Part shown: one piece after another, positions 1 through 11,088 of the stretch
How the letters are laid out: each line of letters begins with the position of its first letter
How positions within the stretch are numbered: the first letter of the stretch is position 1
NCBI RefSeq assembly: GCF_022376445.1
Contig: NW_025955123.1
Coordinates: 25,679 to 89,678, forward strand
DNA: 64,000 nucleotides
Reading direction: 5' to 3'
Source: Fomitopsis serialis
Lineage: Eukaryota > Basidiomycota > Agaricomycetes > Polyporales > Fomitopsidaceae
Program-made: the position numbers and the translations under genes
The notes under the pieces: generated by a model
Database searches by the model: none
The model's input: only the letters and a program-made list of their open reading frames with translations
What the model was told of the DNA's origin: nothing

Positions 1-2593
1 TATCCCCGAAGAGGAACAGGACGACGAGCCGGAACAGGCTGTGCCGAAGAAGACGACGGCGGCGGCCAGCAAAGGGAAAGGAAAACAGCGAGCTGAGAGC
101 GTCGTCGCCGACGATCAAGACGACCGGGTACCGCACAGTGAGTCGTGGATCCCTGAGTCTAATGTATACCTACCTCAACCTCTTCGGCAGAGAGTGTTCC
201 GGTCCGCCCAATCCTCAAGAAGGCGGTGTCGGAGATCCCCTCCGAATCCGAGCCGGATGTAACTCCCGGCATGGACCTCGAGAACCGGATCGAAGAGGCC
301 ATCGAAGTCGATGATTACCGGACTCTCGTCAAGATCTGCAAAGCTGAGCGCGCGCGGTTGAATTGGGAGAGTTTAATTGGGCGGGCTCACACAACAAGCG
401 GCGTGAGAATTGGATTCGCCTCATGGTAAGTAATGTAGCTTGTTCATCCGTCCGCGGATCTGAACACCATTGCAGGACACGAAGTGCCAGCGGTGCCATT
501 CAATGCACTGCTGGATATCAGTGACCCCAGAAGAGACGTCACGACATGCGACGAGTGCTTCCGCAAGCATAGGCCCTGTGTCCCCTTCGACGCGGAGGTC
601 CCAGTTGACCCCGAGTCCGGGAGGTCCCGCTCCCGATCGCGCACTCCGTCGGCGGCGAAGGCTAACCCTCGGAAGCGAGCCCGATCTGCGTCAGTGGCGT
701 CAGTGGCCACTGTGCCCCCCGACACAGACCCTGATGGCGGGGCGGACTCCGACACCGCCTCCGTCGCAAGTACGTCCTCCCGACGAAGCACGCGCATAAC
801 CCGCCGCCCGTCAAAGCGGCCCCGCATCGTGTCCGAGCCAGCGAAGCGGACGTGCGGACGCTCGCAGAGCAAGCGGAGGGATGCTACGGTAGAACTACAA
901 GTAGTCGAGACCCCCGTGGGACGACCCCCAGCGACGTCGCCGGCCCTTCAGGCAGAGGACCTCAAGTCCAGCGACCAAGGGCAGTCCCGGCCTACATCGG
1001 TTTACCTCCGTCCCGTGAGTCCTTCGTGTTTGTTCGTTGTGAAATGTGCTGATAATGCTCAGGTTTGGCCTCTCTCCTTCCGTGCAGGAAGGCGAGCGGT
1101 TTGTGAGCCTCGAATCGTCGAGTGCTATCTCGCGGGAGCTCCACACCTTGCGACGGGAGAATGTAGAGCTCCGCGATAAGTATGATCAGCTTCGGCGGGA
1201 CTTCCAGGATCTGTGTGCGCACCTCGGTGTCGAAGGTACGTGTGACCGGGGCACAAGTAGCGACTTACTCACCGGTCAGTTGCAGGGCGTTTCAACCACG
1301 ACATGTGCCCGATGGCGCTGGAGGGCCCTCTGCCGCGTCTGGTTCCGGTAGCCGTCCGGATCCCCTGCTCGCCGAGTCGACTATGGACCCTGAGCCTTCG
1401 GCAGGCGTGCCGCAGATGCACCCACCCATGATCGACAACGATGTCGATATGGATCAGGACCGGGTGGCTCCCGCAGCCATCACGCTGTCCGGGCAAGCCG
1501 ACAATCCCAGGCCGAGGGTGTCGACATCGGTGCAGGGAATGAGATCGAGGCGGGAGAGCGATCCGAGCACTATCCATCGTTGTTCGACGATGATGTCAAC
1601 ATGGATGATGACCCGGTAGTTCCCAGCACCGGCGTGACTTCTGGGCAACCCGAGACGGCCCAGGCCGAAGGTTTCTATGTGGGGTCGGCGGAGTTACCGA
1701 AGATGTCAGAGGGCTCCGGCGGGAGTCACTCGGGAAGTGTGACGCCTCATTCTGAGACGGCGACTTCCCCACGACCTGTCCCCGAGAGCCCCGATGTGTC
1801 CGGCGCATCCGGGAAGTCACCGGGCATTGCTGACGACGAGTCTGGGCAGGGTCAGCTGCCCGGTCAGGCTCAACAAACACCGGGTGATGGATCCGAGGAC
1901 GCTCGCCTTGCGCTCGGACCAGATCGCTTGAGCGTCACCCCGCCGCCGCAACCGTCCGAGGCACCTCCCCCACTTCCTGTTGCCCTCGGCGAGATCTCGG
2001 GCGACACACCCAATAGCGATAGGGAAGAGGAAGGCGGGGTGGGTGCATACATTGAGCGGAACGTCAACGACTCTCAAAGAACCGTGCCCGAATCCACCCA
2101 AGCATCGATCCCCGCAACGCCCGATGCGGAGGCCGCATGCGAGGACATCTCACATTCACAGAATGTGAAGGTCCCAGGAACCGGTGCAATCTCTGGCGAC
2201 GCATCGGGTGGGGCAACACCCCAGGACACCACAGTGCCGGTGAGTCCTTCGCACTTGGATTTGCCCATAGACATTGATAGCATGTTACAGACTGCTACCA
2301 CCGCGGATCCCGCCCACGTCGACGACCCTCCCGAGTCAAGGGGTGAGGCAGAGGGTACAAACCCTCAGGTCACCAGCTTGGTCCAGTCGAAGTCGGCGGA
2401 CGAGGGCAGCAGCCAGGAGACACCGTCGCAGTTGGCCCCTGGCGAGGAAACGGTCAGCGACCGGGCTCAGGGTAGCGGGTCGCCAACGCTCCCCGGGTGG
2501 ACGACTTTGAACGAGGCGACTGTGCAGTCGGGCAGTGGACAAGAAGGGAAGGAAGTTGTGTATCCGGCGGGGTCGGGCGCCGAGAAGTTGTAA
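1..2593 (+). CDS. Disordered/coiled-coil protein with a zinc-cluster-like stretch, 5' end outside window, possibly decayed
   Basis: Not a recognised family. The reading frame is open from base 2, so the start lies outside the window. A GTGAGT...CAG intron (about 138-190) joins the first exon to an acidic/basic segment. After a second intron comes a cysteine cluster (CQRC...C, then CDECFRKHRPC). Its two halves are in different frames near base 515, so there is a 1-nt frameshift or an unseen splice. Next come a basic S/R-rich region, a VPAYIGLPPSR motif (about 990-1016), a leucine-zipper-like coiled coil (about 1120-1230, HTLRRENVELRDKYDQLRRD) and a long P/S/T/E-rich tail encoded by one exon (1580-2593). 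The tail begins with a 155-bp-spaced internal repeat (DNDVDMDQD / DDDVNMDDD). Exon phases around 1015-1075 do not join cleanly. It shares the VPAYIG motif and coiled coil with the next gene, so the two are paralogous. A DNA-binding or scaffold role is only a guess. Confidence 0.5.
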
Positions 2594-2732
2594 TGTTGCG
2601 AATGTACAGTACGATATAATGCTGAGCGAAATGATCGAGGTTCGCATTGTCCGTGGTGGCTATATGTAATAATATTGTGACATCTCAGTGAATAAGCCCC
2701 CGGCCTTCTCGTCATGACTGACGCAGCTCCGC

Positions 2733-2868
2733 CGCCCGACTTCCGACGCCCGACTTCCGACGCCCGACTTCCGACGCCCGACTTCCGACGCCCGAGGTCG
2801 GACGCCCGAGGTCGGACGCCCGAGGTCGGACGCCCGACAGCGGACGCCCGACAGCGGACGCCCGACTG
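2733..2868 (+). repeat. 14-bp CpG-rich minisatellite, array 1
   Basis: About ten 14-bp units of the form CGCCCGA-nnn-(C/T)(C/G)GGA. Three linker types occur in blocks: ctt first, then ggt, then cag. Each unit has inverted half-sites TCGG...CCGA around an ACGC centre. The array starts 140 bp after the stop of the upstream gene and 209 bp before the start of the next. Arrays of the same unit occur at four other places in the window. Confidence 0.93.
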
Positions 2869-3076
2869 GCGGCGGGTTGTGTGACCTAACACTGGTGTTG
2901 ATGTCACATTGGATCAGTCGGATCAGGCGGGTAATCTCGGTGCGGATAAGGCACATCTGACCACGTGAGTGTGGTTGTGTTGCCACCGACGACGTGCGAC
3001 TCTTTTGGCGAATTCCTGTCATCGCACTGACAACACATCTCGCATCGACTCTGCTGTTGCCTGACACCTCAGTATC

Positions 3077-4468
3077 ATGACCTTGCCATCCTCTTCTTCA
3101 TTAAACCCTCTTGTTCTTGCTCCAGCTACCGACCCACTGTATCGGTTTGAAGGTGTCATTGAAGTGAACCGGGTAATCGTGGTTTATAGCACCCAGATTG
3201 AAAACACGGTGAAACAATCCAAGGATCCGCGATTTCAGGATGCCGATCTAATTCGGAAGACGGTAAGAAAATGCACATTTTTCTCCCATCAAGCACTCAT
3301 CCTCCTTTGTCCACTTGCAGTGGAAGGCCGTAGAATCCGTCACGGTATTTAGTCATTAGACTCACATCGGGTTCAATAACTTATGTACAGTCAGTTCAAC
3401 ATCGCGGATATGTTACGATCTGCGACACAAAAGAATTGGTTCGTGTATGTCCCCCCCATTGCCATTTCCGCCATGGAGGAACTAGCCAGCAACGCCTCGG
3501 ACGACAGCAAAACGCGGATGGCCCGAATCAAAGCCGATGACCCAAGGGTCTTCAAGAGCGGCTGGTATTCTGCGAGCCCTCCCCCGGGCATGTCCCATTT
3601 GATTCCCATCGTCGATGTGGCAACGACCCCTGCTTCATCACAGAGCGTTGCTGTCCCCAGCATGGCCCAAAGTGCTTCTCCCACTGTGGGCGGACCGTTG
3701 CAAGCCACAACGACGTCCGTGACCCGGCAAGCAGTTTCCTTCGAGCTCCCCGACGTCAGTCGTGTTGGTATGGACGAAAATGCATGCACTGAGCCTGGTG
3801 GTCGTCCGAGCGCTCGGCCCACACCACCCAACGTGGAGGGTGGGTCGACTATGCCACACTGGGAGTGCCTCAAGGAATCGGACAACGAGGAGGACGGTGC
3901 CGTGAGTGACTTGGTGATGGGTCGGCGGATGATGGCAACTGATGCAAAGCAGGCCTACCTCACGGATACAAGCGAGGAGGTAGATGAATTGGAGGAGCGG
4001 GTGATCACGACGGCTGGAAAGGCCAAGGGTACACATCGGGCTGAAACGACACATTCCGGCGACAACGATGGTGAGGCAGGGGGGTTAACTTGGCGGGAAG
4101 GCGTGCGGCTCGGAGGATGCAGGGCAAAGGAAAGGGTCGGGCTCAAACAGAGACAGCAAAGATTCAATGCCATCCTGATGAACAGCGTAAAGTGGTGCCA
4201 GCGTATATCGGGGCGCCGCCACCGAGTGGGTCATCTCACCTATTGCATTGTAATGGTGACTCACATAGATGGGATTACAGGGTATGGTCCTCGGGTTGGT
4301 CATGAAAGTTACCAGGGCATCGAGCTGTTCGAGACTGCAGCTGATGTCTCATGCGAAGTGCATGAACTTCGCCAGGAGAACGCGAAGCTTCATGTTATGT
4401 ACGAACAGCTTCGCGAGGACTTTGAGGCTTTGCGGCAGCGCTTCCCTGCTCATGGCAAGGGCGAATGA
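3077..4468 (+). CDS. Coiled-coil protein of unknown function, paralogue of the 1-2593 gene
   Basis: Function unknown. Exons 3077-3262, 3321-3344 and 3395 onward join in phase (GTAAGA...GCAG and GTATTT...GTCAG). The start MTLPSSSS is the first ATG after the minisatellite. The N-terminal 110 residues look globular (KDPRFQDADLIRKT, NIADMLRSATQKNWFVYVPP). A disordered acidic middle follows, then a VPAYIGAPPPSG motif (about 4199-4234) and a C-terminal coiled coil (about 4350-4450, VHELRQENAKLHVMYEQLRE) ending in HGKGE. The motif and coiled coil match the preceding gene in order and spacing, which points to a tandem duplication. Between about 4060 and 4290 the best-looking protein segments fall in different frames. 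At least two further introns, or some decay, are therefore likely there. The gene converges on the minus-strand gene ending at 4946. Confidence 0.62.
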
Positions 4469-4667
4469 CACAGTCAAAATGTCACCTCAAACTGAATGAA
4501 TGGGAATTATGTCCTTGTATGTACATGTATGGCGGGGAACTAGTTTCAATGACACATAGCCTTAATGCGATGCCCAACAATCAGCCTACCATGTCACCGC
4601 TTGTCGGGCCTCCATCCGCACCACTTGACAGGCGAGCGATACGGGGCATCCGCCCTCAGGCTTCCGA

Positions 4668-4745
4668 GCTCGGGCGCCCGACGGTGGGCGTCCGACAGCG
4701 GGCGTCCGACACGGGCGTCCGACAGCGGGCGGACGGCATTGGGTG
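4668..4745 (-). repeat. 14-bp CpG-rich minisatellite, array 2
   Basis: Irregular run of about five units (GGGCGTCCGACAGC on the plus strand, i.e. the same unit as array 1 read on the minus strand). It lies between the convergent stop codons at 4468 (+) and 4946 (-), 200 bp downstream of the minus-strand stop. Confidence 0.85.
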
Positions 4746-4945
4746 CCCCACAGCGGATGCGGTTTGTCCGGTTGTCACCCACTGTGTATATAAGTGTTCG
4801 CTAGCTGCAGAAGACATGGGTGTGTGTGATGCGTCAGTTCCGTGGGTAGGCAATATGAAGCGTCAGGGATTTCGGCAGTGTTTTGTAAATAAGGAAGCTC
4901 TGTTACAACCGTTCTACAGATCCAGCACCACAAGCGTAACCCATC

Positions 4946-6019
4946 CTACATGTCGTCTACACTAACGAACTCCGTGTAGTTTTGTGTAAAGTATGCAGTG
5001 TCTTCCATGACAGGGTGCTCGGCACCCCTCGCATACCAGTCATGGACGTTCCGCTCATTCGCCGCCACGGCCGATTCCCAAAACCTGATCTCGGCAGAGA
5101 TGTATTCGTCCATATACTCGTTGTGGGCTTTCAGCGCGGCGATGCACTCATGGAGGAATTCGATCTCCTCCTCTTGGTCGAGCACCTTCTGCATGTTGCC
5201 GTCCGCGCTCAGCCGGCCAACACCTGTGGGACTTTTTGGAACTGGCATGACGAGCGAGGGGAGGAGGCGTAGGTTCAGTCGGTGCAGGGAGTGTCCGACG
5301 TGCTGCCGACGGACATGTCAATGGCTGTATCAATGGAGAACGAAACATACTCGCCTCCTGGCTGTGGAGCATCTCCTCACGATTCATGGCAGCTTCATCC
5401 GCCTCACATTCGGCTATCTGAGCCTCCACCATCTCATCCACTGCCTCCACCCGACTGGTCTCCGCTGCAAGCGTGTCATGGACTTGAGTGCGAAACGCGG
5501 ACATCGAGACCTCGCCCGGTGGGAGAAGCCCAGTGCCTGGTGTTTCCCTCAGTAGCCGAAACCATACTCATGCCAGATACACATACCATCCTCGACCGCA
5601 TGCTTCGCGGACATCCACGCAACACCCGGCGGTACCTGAATGAGGGGCTCCGGCTCTCGGCTCGCTTTTGGGATCACTATGTCACTCAAACGTGAAAGTG
5701 TCGCTTCCCCCGATTCCTCCGCGCCACCCACGATATCCCAAAAGCGGGCCATGGCATCCGTAATACCTAGCGCCGTCTGGGTGTTCTCGTCGGAAAGACG
5801 CTTGAGCCCCGTCGTGAGCGCAGCCATGCACTGAACAAGAAACGTATCAGCCCTTCACTCCATGCCATTGCACCGAGGTTCTACCATCGATTTCACAAGC
5901 TGCGCATTGGCTTCAGCTGTGCTTCGGTTGTCTTGCCAGCTGACAAATGCTGCCTTCGCCATTGGAAGGGCCTCGTTGTCGCAGACATTGTCGTAGTCTT
6001 GCGCGGTGGGGACGGCCAT
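4946..6019 (-). CDS. Hypothetical coiled-coil protein, 286 aa, four exons
   Basis: Not recognised. Exons on the minus strand: 6019-5885, 5830-5587, 5536-5351 and 5241-4946. They join in frame through GTAGAA...CAG, GTATGT...CAG and GTATGT...CAG borders to give 286 residues. The start MAVPTAQDYDN is the first ATG of the frame. Residues about 10-45 and 150-190 are alanine/glutamate rich (TLAAETSRVEAVDEMVEAQI). The C-terminal third (EEEIEFLHECIAALKAHN) is strongly predicted as coiled coil. No catalytic motif or membrane segment is seen. The third intron (about 109 nt) is longer than its neighbours, so its acceptor is the least certain point. The 286-residue acidic, helical composition would fit a scaffold or structural role, but that is inference only. 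Confidence 0.65.
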
Positions 6020-6176
6020 GGAAAGGACTTCGGAGGTGGTGAGAATTGCGATTGAGAGATGAGATGAGAGGAGATAGGAGGGTACGTAATGGACATGCGA
6101 TCAAGCCATTGTGGCCATATTTCTCACACTCGCCACAAGCACGTGCATAGCAGGGCATGCGCGACCACGCGGTCCG

Positions 6177-6243
6177 AGATCATGCGTCCGACCTCGGGCG
6201 TCCGACCGCGGGCGTCCGACGTCGGGCGTCCGACGTCGGATCC
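6177..6243 (-). repeat. 14-bp CpG-rich minisatellite, array 3
   Basis: Four to five units (GGGCGTCCGACNNC on the plus strand) with linkers ctc, cgc, gtc, gtc. It lies 150 bp downstream of the minus-strand stop at 6393 and about 160 bp upstream of the minus-strand start at 6019. It reads CGGACGCCC in the sense of both flanking minus-strand genes. Confidence 0.88.
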
Positions 6244-6392
6244 TCGGCTTGGGCTGTATGGATACGTTCGTTACCTCGCTTTCTCTTGTCTGTGTTGCCT
6301 TTCTCATGCCCATATTCGGTAGCTCCAATCACCAATATTTATACGACACAGAAGATGGATAGGTGGAACAATCGTTGGCGGCAATAGGAGTG

Positions 6393-7458
6393 TCAATCCT
6401 CATCCTCGGACTCGACCTCGACCTCCTCGCCCTCATCCTCGGTGTCGTCTTCATCCTCCTCATCCTGTTGCGCCTCCCGCTCCCCGTCGCTGCCCTCGCC
6501 ACCCTCGCCGTCGCCCTCATCATCCTCGGGATCGTCGTCGCTGCCATCGGCCTCGTCAGGGTCACCCTCCGCAGCCACCAAGAAGGCCTCGGGAGTTTCA
6601 AGCATCTCCCGGGACAGACGCGCATGAGCGATGGCGTCTGCCTCGCTGCGCTGCACCAGCTGATCGATCTGGGCCCGGAACTTGTGGTCGTAAATACTCC
6701 CCCAATCTCCCTTACCGCCATTCACACCACCGACGAACGCCCAACCAATGCCGCCGCCGCCGCTTCGGTATGGACGGATCCATGCCGCCTCCGTGCCAAC
6801 GATGGCGACGCCGTAAGGGAAGTCGGCGGATGTTATCGGAATGTTGAGCGCGATCCGCATGAGGTACCCCTTGAGCTGCGTCAAGATAGCCTTGCGATGG
6901 GCCGCTGTCGGTGTCGTCTTGCCCTCGTCGAGCGAGCCTATTTCCACGACAAGGCGTGGAAGCTCGGGCTTCAGCTCGTTGGTGCCGATCTCAAGACCGT
7001 AGTACGACGCGACGACAAAGTCGGGCATCTTCGTGCCGCTCTTCTGCCGCTTGAAAACGAGTCCACCTGCAGCAGGTGAGCGGATGCCCTGAAAGTGAAA
7101 CACCGACCACATACCCGTGTAGTCGGTGCTCACGGGAGCACCGTGGCTGAGCACTTCGGCAGCAGCAGCCAGCTCCGCGTTGCCCCGGCGGCGGTGAAGA
7201 ACATCAAGAACATCCTGCCCCGGAACGGACGGGCGAAGCGGTTCCTGGGGCTTGACCATGTCGTGCCTAAAACGCACGGAGAGGTACTTGTTCCACGCTC
7301 CGTAGGTGGAGTATTGGCTAGAAGTAGGACACGTCCGCCAGTGGTTGAAGATTTGCCTGAGGCGATTGTCGAGATCGACATGTCCGTCAAATGAGACCTA
7401 CAGGGCGTTAGGGTTGCTGCCCGCATGCGTCCGAGGCATCACCGCTTACCGTGTTCAT
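6393..7458 (-). CDS. Unknown 337-aa protein with acidic C-terminal tail, possibly related to PD-(D/E)XK nuclease folds
   Basis: Two exons, 7458-7450 (codons MNT) and 7397-6393, joined by a 52-nt GTAAGC...TAG intron. A TATA box lies about 60 bp upstream. The first 240 residues are globular. The last 60 are almost entirely D/E/G (DDPEDDEGDGEGGEGSDGE), a low-complexity acidic tail. Within the globular part, KMPDFVVASYYGLEIGT followed by LPRLVVEIGSLDEGK and a downstream QLKGYLMRI resembles the PD...E-x-K...Q layout of restriction-endonuclease-like folds common in agaricomycete orphan proteins. The lysine of the E-x-K triad is not in the standard place, so a nuclease is unproven. The plus-strand hydrophobic frame over 6363-6600 is only the antisense of the acidic tail. 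Confidence 0.72.
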
Positions 7459-7518
7459 GATTGTCGATGCTGCACGAGTGTTGCACGTCGGCTGCTGCTT
7501 AACGACAATGCCCACCTT

Positions 7519-7526
7519 CTTATATA
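7519..7526 (-). promoter_or_regulatory. TATA box of the 7458-6393 gene
   Basis: TATATAAG read on the minus strand, about 60 bp upstream of the ATG at 7458. This is a usual spacing for a basidiomycete core promoter. Confidence 0.6.
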
Positions 7527-7529
7527 TGG

Positions 7530-8429
7530 ATGTATCCAGCTCTGAACATGATTGCACGAATGCAATGATTCTCGGCCAATAGGTTCTCTCGGAAGCGATG
7601 CACGGATGGAGAGCACAGTTTGGATAGTCGCCTGAGTCATGCAGAAGGCGGCATTTGGCCTTCGGGCGTTGTGATGCGGCTTCAGCAATGGTCAAGAGAC
7701 ATGCTGATTGAGCACAATGACTCATTCCCGCTGTTTTCTTTCTCATGGTGTGGGGACTCCACACCCGAGTTTCGCACAGATATTCCCTTATCGCCGGCTT
7801 CGCAATGGAGACGTATCCTCGCCATCGGAAGCTCCGTAGCTGTCCCCGCCTTTCGTCCGCTCTCTTGCGGAGCATACCTCACACGGCCGAACTCAGCTTG
7901 TCATGCGCTACCAAACGGCCTTCGCCTGAGGCCACGGGTTAGCGGAACACGGGGGAAGAATCCGGTATGCGTGACATTGTCTTTGAAAGCAACGCTCACA
8001 CGCCCGAACTCAGTCTGACATCGGCTCCCGCACGCCTACATCAGGAAAAACACCCTAGCCGCCCAAGCGGTTGCAGAGTTCCCACGACGGGCTCAAGTAG
8101 TTGAGGAGGATTGTAAATTCCTCGGAGCGCGTTCAAGATCTTGTGGAAGGTTATCCCCAATTCCAGGACTAACCAAGTGTAGTTTAAGGCTCTACAACGT
8201 ATAGCAATACTTTCGCAGTACTCTCAGTGGCTTTGGCTGTTCCCTGTGTAATGTATGGGGTATGCGTGTAGGATCTTGTGCAATTTCATCTTAGGTGATT
8301 TGTGTGCGGCGTAGAAACATATATATTTCAGTAGTCTACAACTGTATACTAGTATAATACTGGATGCATGTTTCTTTGTTTTACCTCGCGCTCAGTTTCC
8401 CGTCCACGCTCGTATTCCCTCCACGGGCC
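7530..8429. other. Intergenic, no recognisable gene
   Basis: No frame here looks coding on either strand. Two short related pieces (about 7888 and 8000) share the words CGAACTCAG and CACACGGCC/CACACGCCC, perhaps remnants of an old duplication. The rest is AT-richer spacer. Confidence 0.5.
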
Positions 8430-9026
8430 CTAGCGTGCATCAAACCGCGGGCCCTCGTAACTCCTGACAGGCTCGTCACCGTGCATCATACTAGGGGGCG
8501 ACTGTCCAGGAACACCTCCCATGATGGCAGGGCCAGACGGCATGTCAGGGTGCGAGTCCCAGTACGGGCGCGGGGATCTGACAGGCGACATCGGTGGGGA
8601 GCGGGGCGGCCCACGGGGACTTGGTGCGAGCTGGGACATCGGCGGCGAGTGCGCGCCGGAGTACATCTGCTGCTTGTGCAAGAGGTACTCCGAGCCGGGA
8701 CGACCACGCCTCTGCTCATGCTCCCACTCCACGTGTTGAGTCCGGGGCATGCATCGATCCCAGCCGGGCTCGCGCTCGGCCATTGGAGGCTCTTGTGCGT
8801 ACGGTGGAAGCGGGGAGCGTCGCGCGGAGATTGGAGTCTCGCCGGGGCTGACCGGCGAGCGTCCGTCGTATGAAGGGCGTCCATTGGCTATAGAGGAGTG
8901 AGGACACATGGAATGAGGCGAAGGAGGGGACGTCGACTGCGAGATGTGATACTGGCTGGGACCAGGCTTATGTGGGAGTCCAGGAGGTCCGCGCAGGGCG
9001 TCCGGAGGTCCCTGTTGCTGCGGCAC
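8430..9026 (-). CDS. Proline-rich C-terminal exon of an unknown gene, 5' part unresolved
   Basis: A 198-codon open frame on the minus strand, rich in P, S, R and G (SPVSPGETPISARRSPLPPY, RGPPRSPPMSPVRSPRPYWD), ending EGPRFDAR and stop. Repeated SP and RSP motifs suggest an intrinsically disordered, phosphorylatable tail. There is no ATG at the 5' end and a stop lies just upstream in frame, so earlier exons must be spliced in or have been lost. Another proline-rich open stretch sits upstream (9336-9073, minus) but could not be joined in phase with the splice sites seen. It may be the 3' end of a nuclear protein gene or a gene fragment. No domain was recognised. Confidence 0.4.
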   Translation of the reverse strand: MPQQQGPPDALRGPPGLPHKPGPSQYHISQSTSPPSPHSMCPHSSIANGRPSYDGRSPVSPGETPISARRSPLPPYAQEPPMAEREPGWDRCMPRTQHVEWEHEQRRGRPGSEYLLHKQQMYSGAHSPPMSQLAPSPRGPPRSPPMSPVRSPRPYWDSHPDMPSGPAIMGGVPGQSPPSMMHGDEPVRSYEGPRFDAR

Positions 9027-9673
9027 AGGGTGGTGGAGAAGGAGTCACTGGCGTGCCGGACCACGCCCGTTCTCACGACTCGGAGGCGGGTAAGGACCAG
9101 TCGACTCTCGCCGGTGGACGGTGGATGTCTATCGGCGCTAGCCAAGTATGAGAGGGCACTGGCATGTGCGGGTTGTCGAGCACCACTGCCAGTGGAGGCG
9201 GTGGCTCACCTCTGTACAGTCCCGGCGACGAACAACCACTGCCAAGGGCCCGAGGAGGCATGGGCAGTGCCCACTGCCAGGTCGCCAGGTCCTCTCGAGT
9301 CCATGCGGAAGATCGGCATTGGACGTGAGTTGACACCTGGGTGAAAGTTGAGTGAAAGTCCAGCGGGCGGACGCGTGGGCTAGTAAAACAGAGAGGTCAG
9401 GTGAAACGCGGCGGGCGCGCAGGGTAACAGTCAGTATGGCAGGAGCAATGGAAGCGAACAAGCAGGCGGGAAGGATGATAGTAGTAGGCTGTGACGGTCT
9501 GCCCTCACTTCTCCTGGCGAGCTCGCCCAGTGTCTGAATCAATTTGTATATGAGCATGGACACATACCTTAGAGTCTGCGAGCACAAGGAGACGACCCGC
9601 TGTCAGATGCCATGATACACATGACACAAGATCCAAATTGAGCACGGTCCTGGTGCAACGCTGAGTACAATGA

Positions 9674-10960
9674 TTAGGAATCAAAAATGGGTGTCTCCAC
9701 CCCGTCCTCCACGAGCCAGATCTCAGGCTCTCTCTTCTCCGCCCGTTCTACCTCGACCTTCCCAGCGGCATGGTCTCCGAACCTCAACACGGCTTGATGT
9801 GCAGGGTTCCGAGACGGAACCGCAACCTTCCCGACGCACCAGGCGGATTGCTTGTACTCGCGAGGTCGGTCATTGTACACGCTCGGCCAGAGGAAATTAC
9901 TGTCCATGAAGGTGGCTTTCACACCACACATGGGCAGCAGTTCCTTGTGGCAGCCCAGCGCGTAGTCCGGCGCAAGCCCGGCGATGACGATGTCTCTCAA
10001 CTTGAAGACGGGAACGGATGCGAGAGGGAGCGGAATAGTGATCGGCGTACGGAGAGGTTTGGTAGAGGCCGGGATGTAGGACTTGTACCGAGGGCTGTAG
10101 GCATCGATCTTGAATACAGTTTCGGTCCCAACGGATAGCCCTTTGTGAGGGCTGAGCGAGGCGAAAACTTGCGTGAACAGCGGTTGAGATAACCAAAGCT
10201 CAAGCTCGTTGGACTTCTCGCGGACGTGATACACGAGCGGCAGACTCATCGGCGGGTGAGCCTCCTGAAGAGATAAATCAATGGTGAATCAATCGTACAA
10301 GCACTATGAGAAGCTAACCACGCACCCGAAAGAATATGAATGTTTCCACAACTACCTTCTCCCTCTTTGCACTGACCAACGCCCTCGGAATCCCCGTGTC
10401 CTTTGCCTCTGCCCATACCTCGCCCAAGTACACCCACCCTCCCAACTTGGGACGAGGTTCCATGGCCCGCGCAACGCGAAGCACCTCCTCCAGGACGACC
10501 CGGTCCCCCTGCTCTACGCTCAGAGTTGCTGCGCACTCCGTCCCGTGGAAACACGGGCACTGGAGGGGGTTAAATATCAGTGAAAAAGCGGAACTCAAGA
10601 GACTCACGTAGTCGTAGAGTTTCCCGAAATTCTCTTTGCTGTCCTCCAAGCAGACGACGGTGACGTGATAAACCTGCAGGTCCTTTTCGACGCGGTTGCA
10701 TCGGATTGTAGTCTTTGCAACCGTAGAAAACGGCGGTAGAACCTGCGAGAGAAAGCCAATAACAGTTTCCTGATGCTAGCCATTATGAAGATGGAGTGTG
10801 CGCAGGTTTGACAAAGCTGAGAGTAGTGAGGAAAGTCAAGGATTGATAAGCGGTGGAAAAGCGACCTTCAAGCATCCGCAAGCGCTCGATGAGATCTCAA
10901 AGAAGCGCTTGTGCTCACGGACGGTACTCGAAGACAGTATTGGGTATAAATGAGAGCCTG
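9674..10960 (-). pseudogene. Unknown protein, tandem copy A (possibly decayed at its 5' end)
   Basis: Exons on the minus strand include about 10740-10620 (VYHVTVVCLEDSKENFGKLYDY), about 10570-10320 (CPCFHGTECAATLSVEQGD, RVARAMEPRPKLGGWVYLGE) and a clean 191-codon last exon 10249-9674 starting MSLPLVYHVREKSNELELWL. The middle and C-terminal pieces line up, in the same order, with the neighbouring copy at 11089-12400. Shared features are ENFGKLYDY / KNIGELYDY, the PKLGGWVYLG / VRMRGWVFWA region, and KLRD...ATFMDSNFLWPSVYN / KLGH...LQFMDQPYVWPGTFE. At the expected N-terminal exon (about 10920-10865) the frame matching copy B (DLIERLRMLEG) contains stops, which suggests decay. The family is unknown and there is no signal peptide. 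The last exon alone may still be translated. Confidence 0.45.
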
Positions 10961-11088
10961 AATGAGTGAGATAAAATGGAGATGCTATTCAGTAGATCGT
11001 ACTACTGGACATATGTCATGGGCGTACAATCCTGACTGCTATTCTTACATAGATCTATTTACAAGTACAATTTTGTTCCTATGCGTGA

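Noticed and set aside
6363..7079. Plus-strand frame with a very hydrophobic, membrane-like N-terminus
   Set aside because: It is the antisense of the acidic (D/E) tail of the minus-strand gene 7458-6393.
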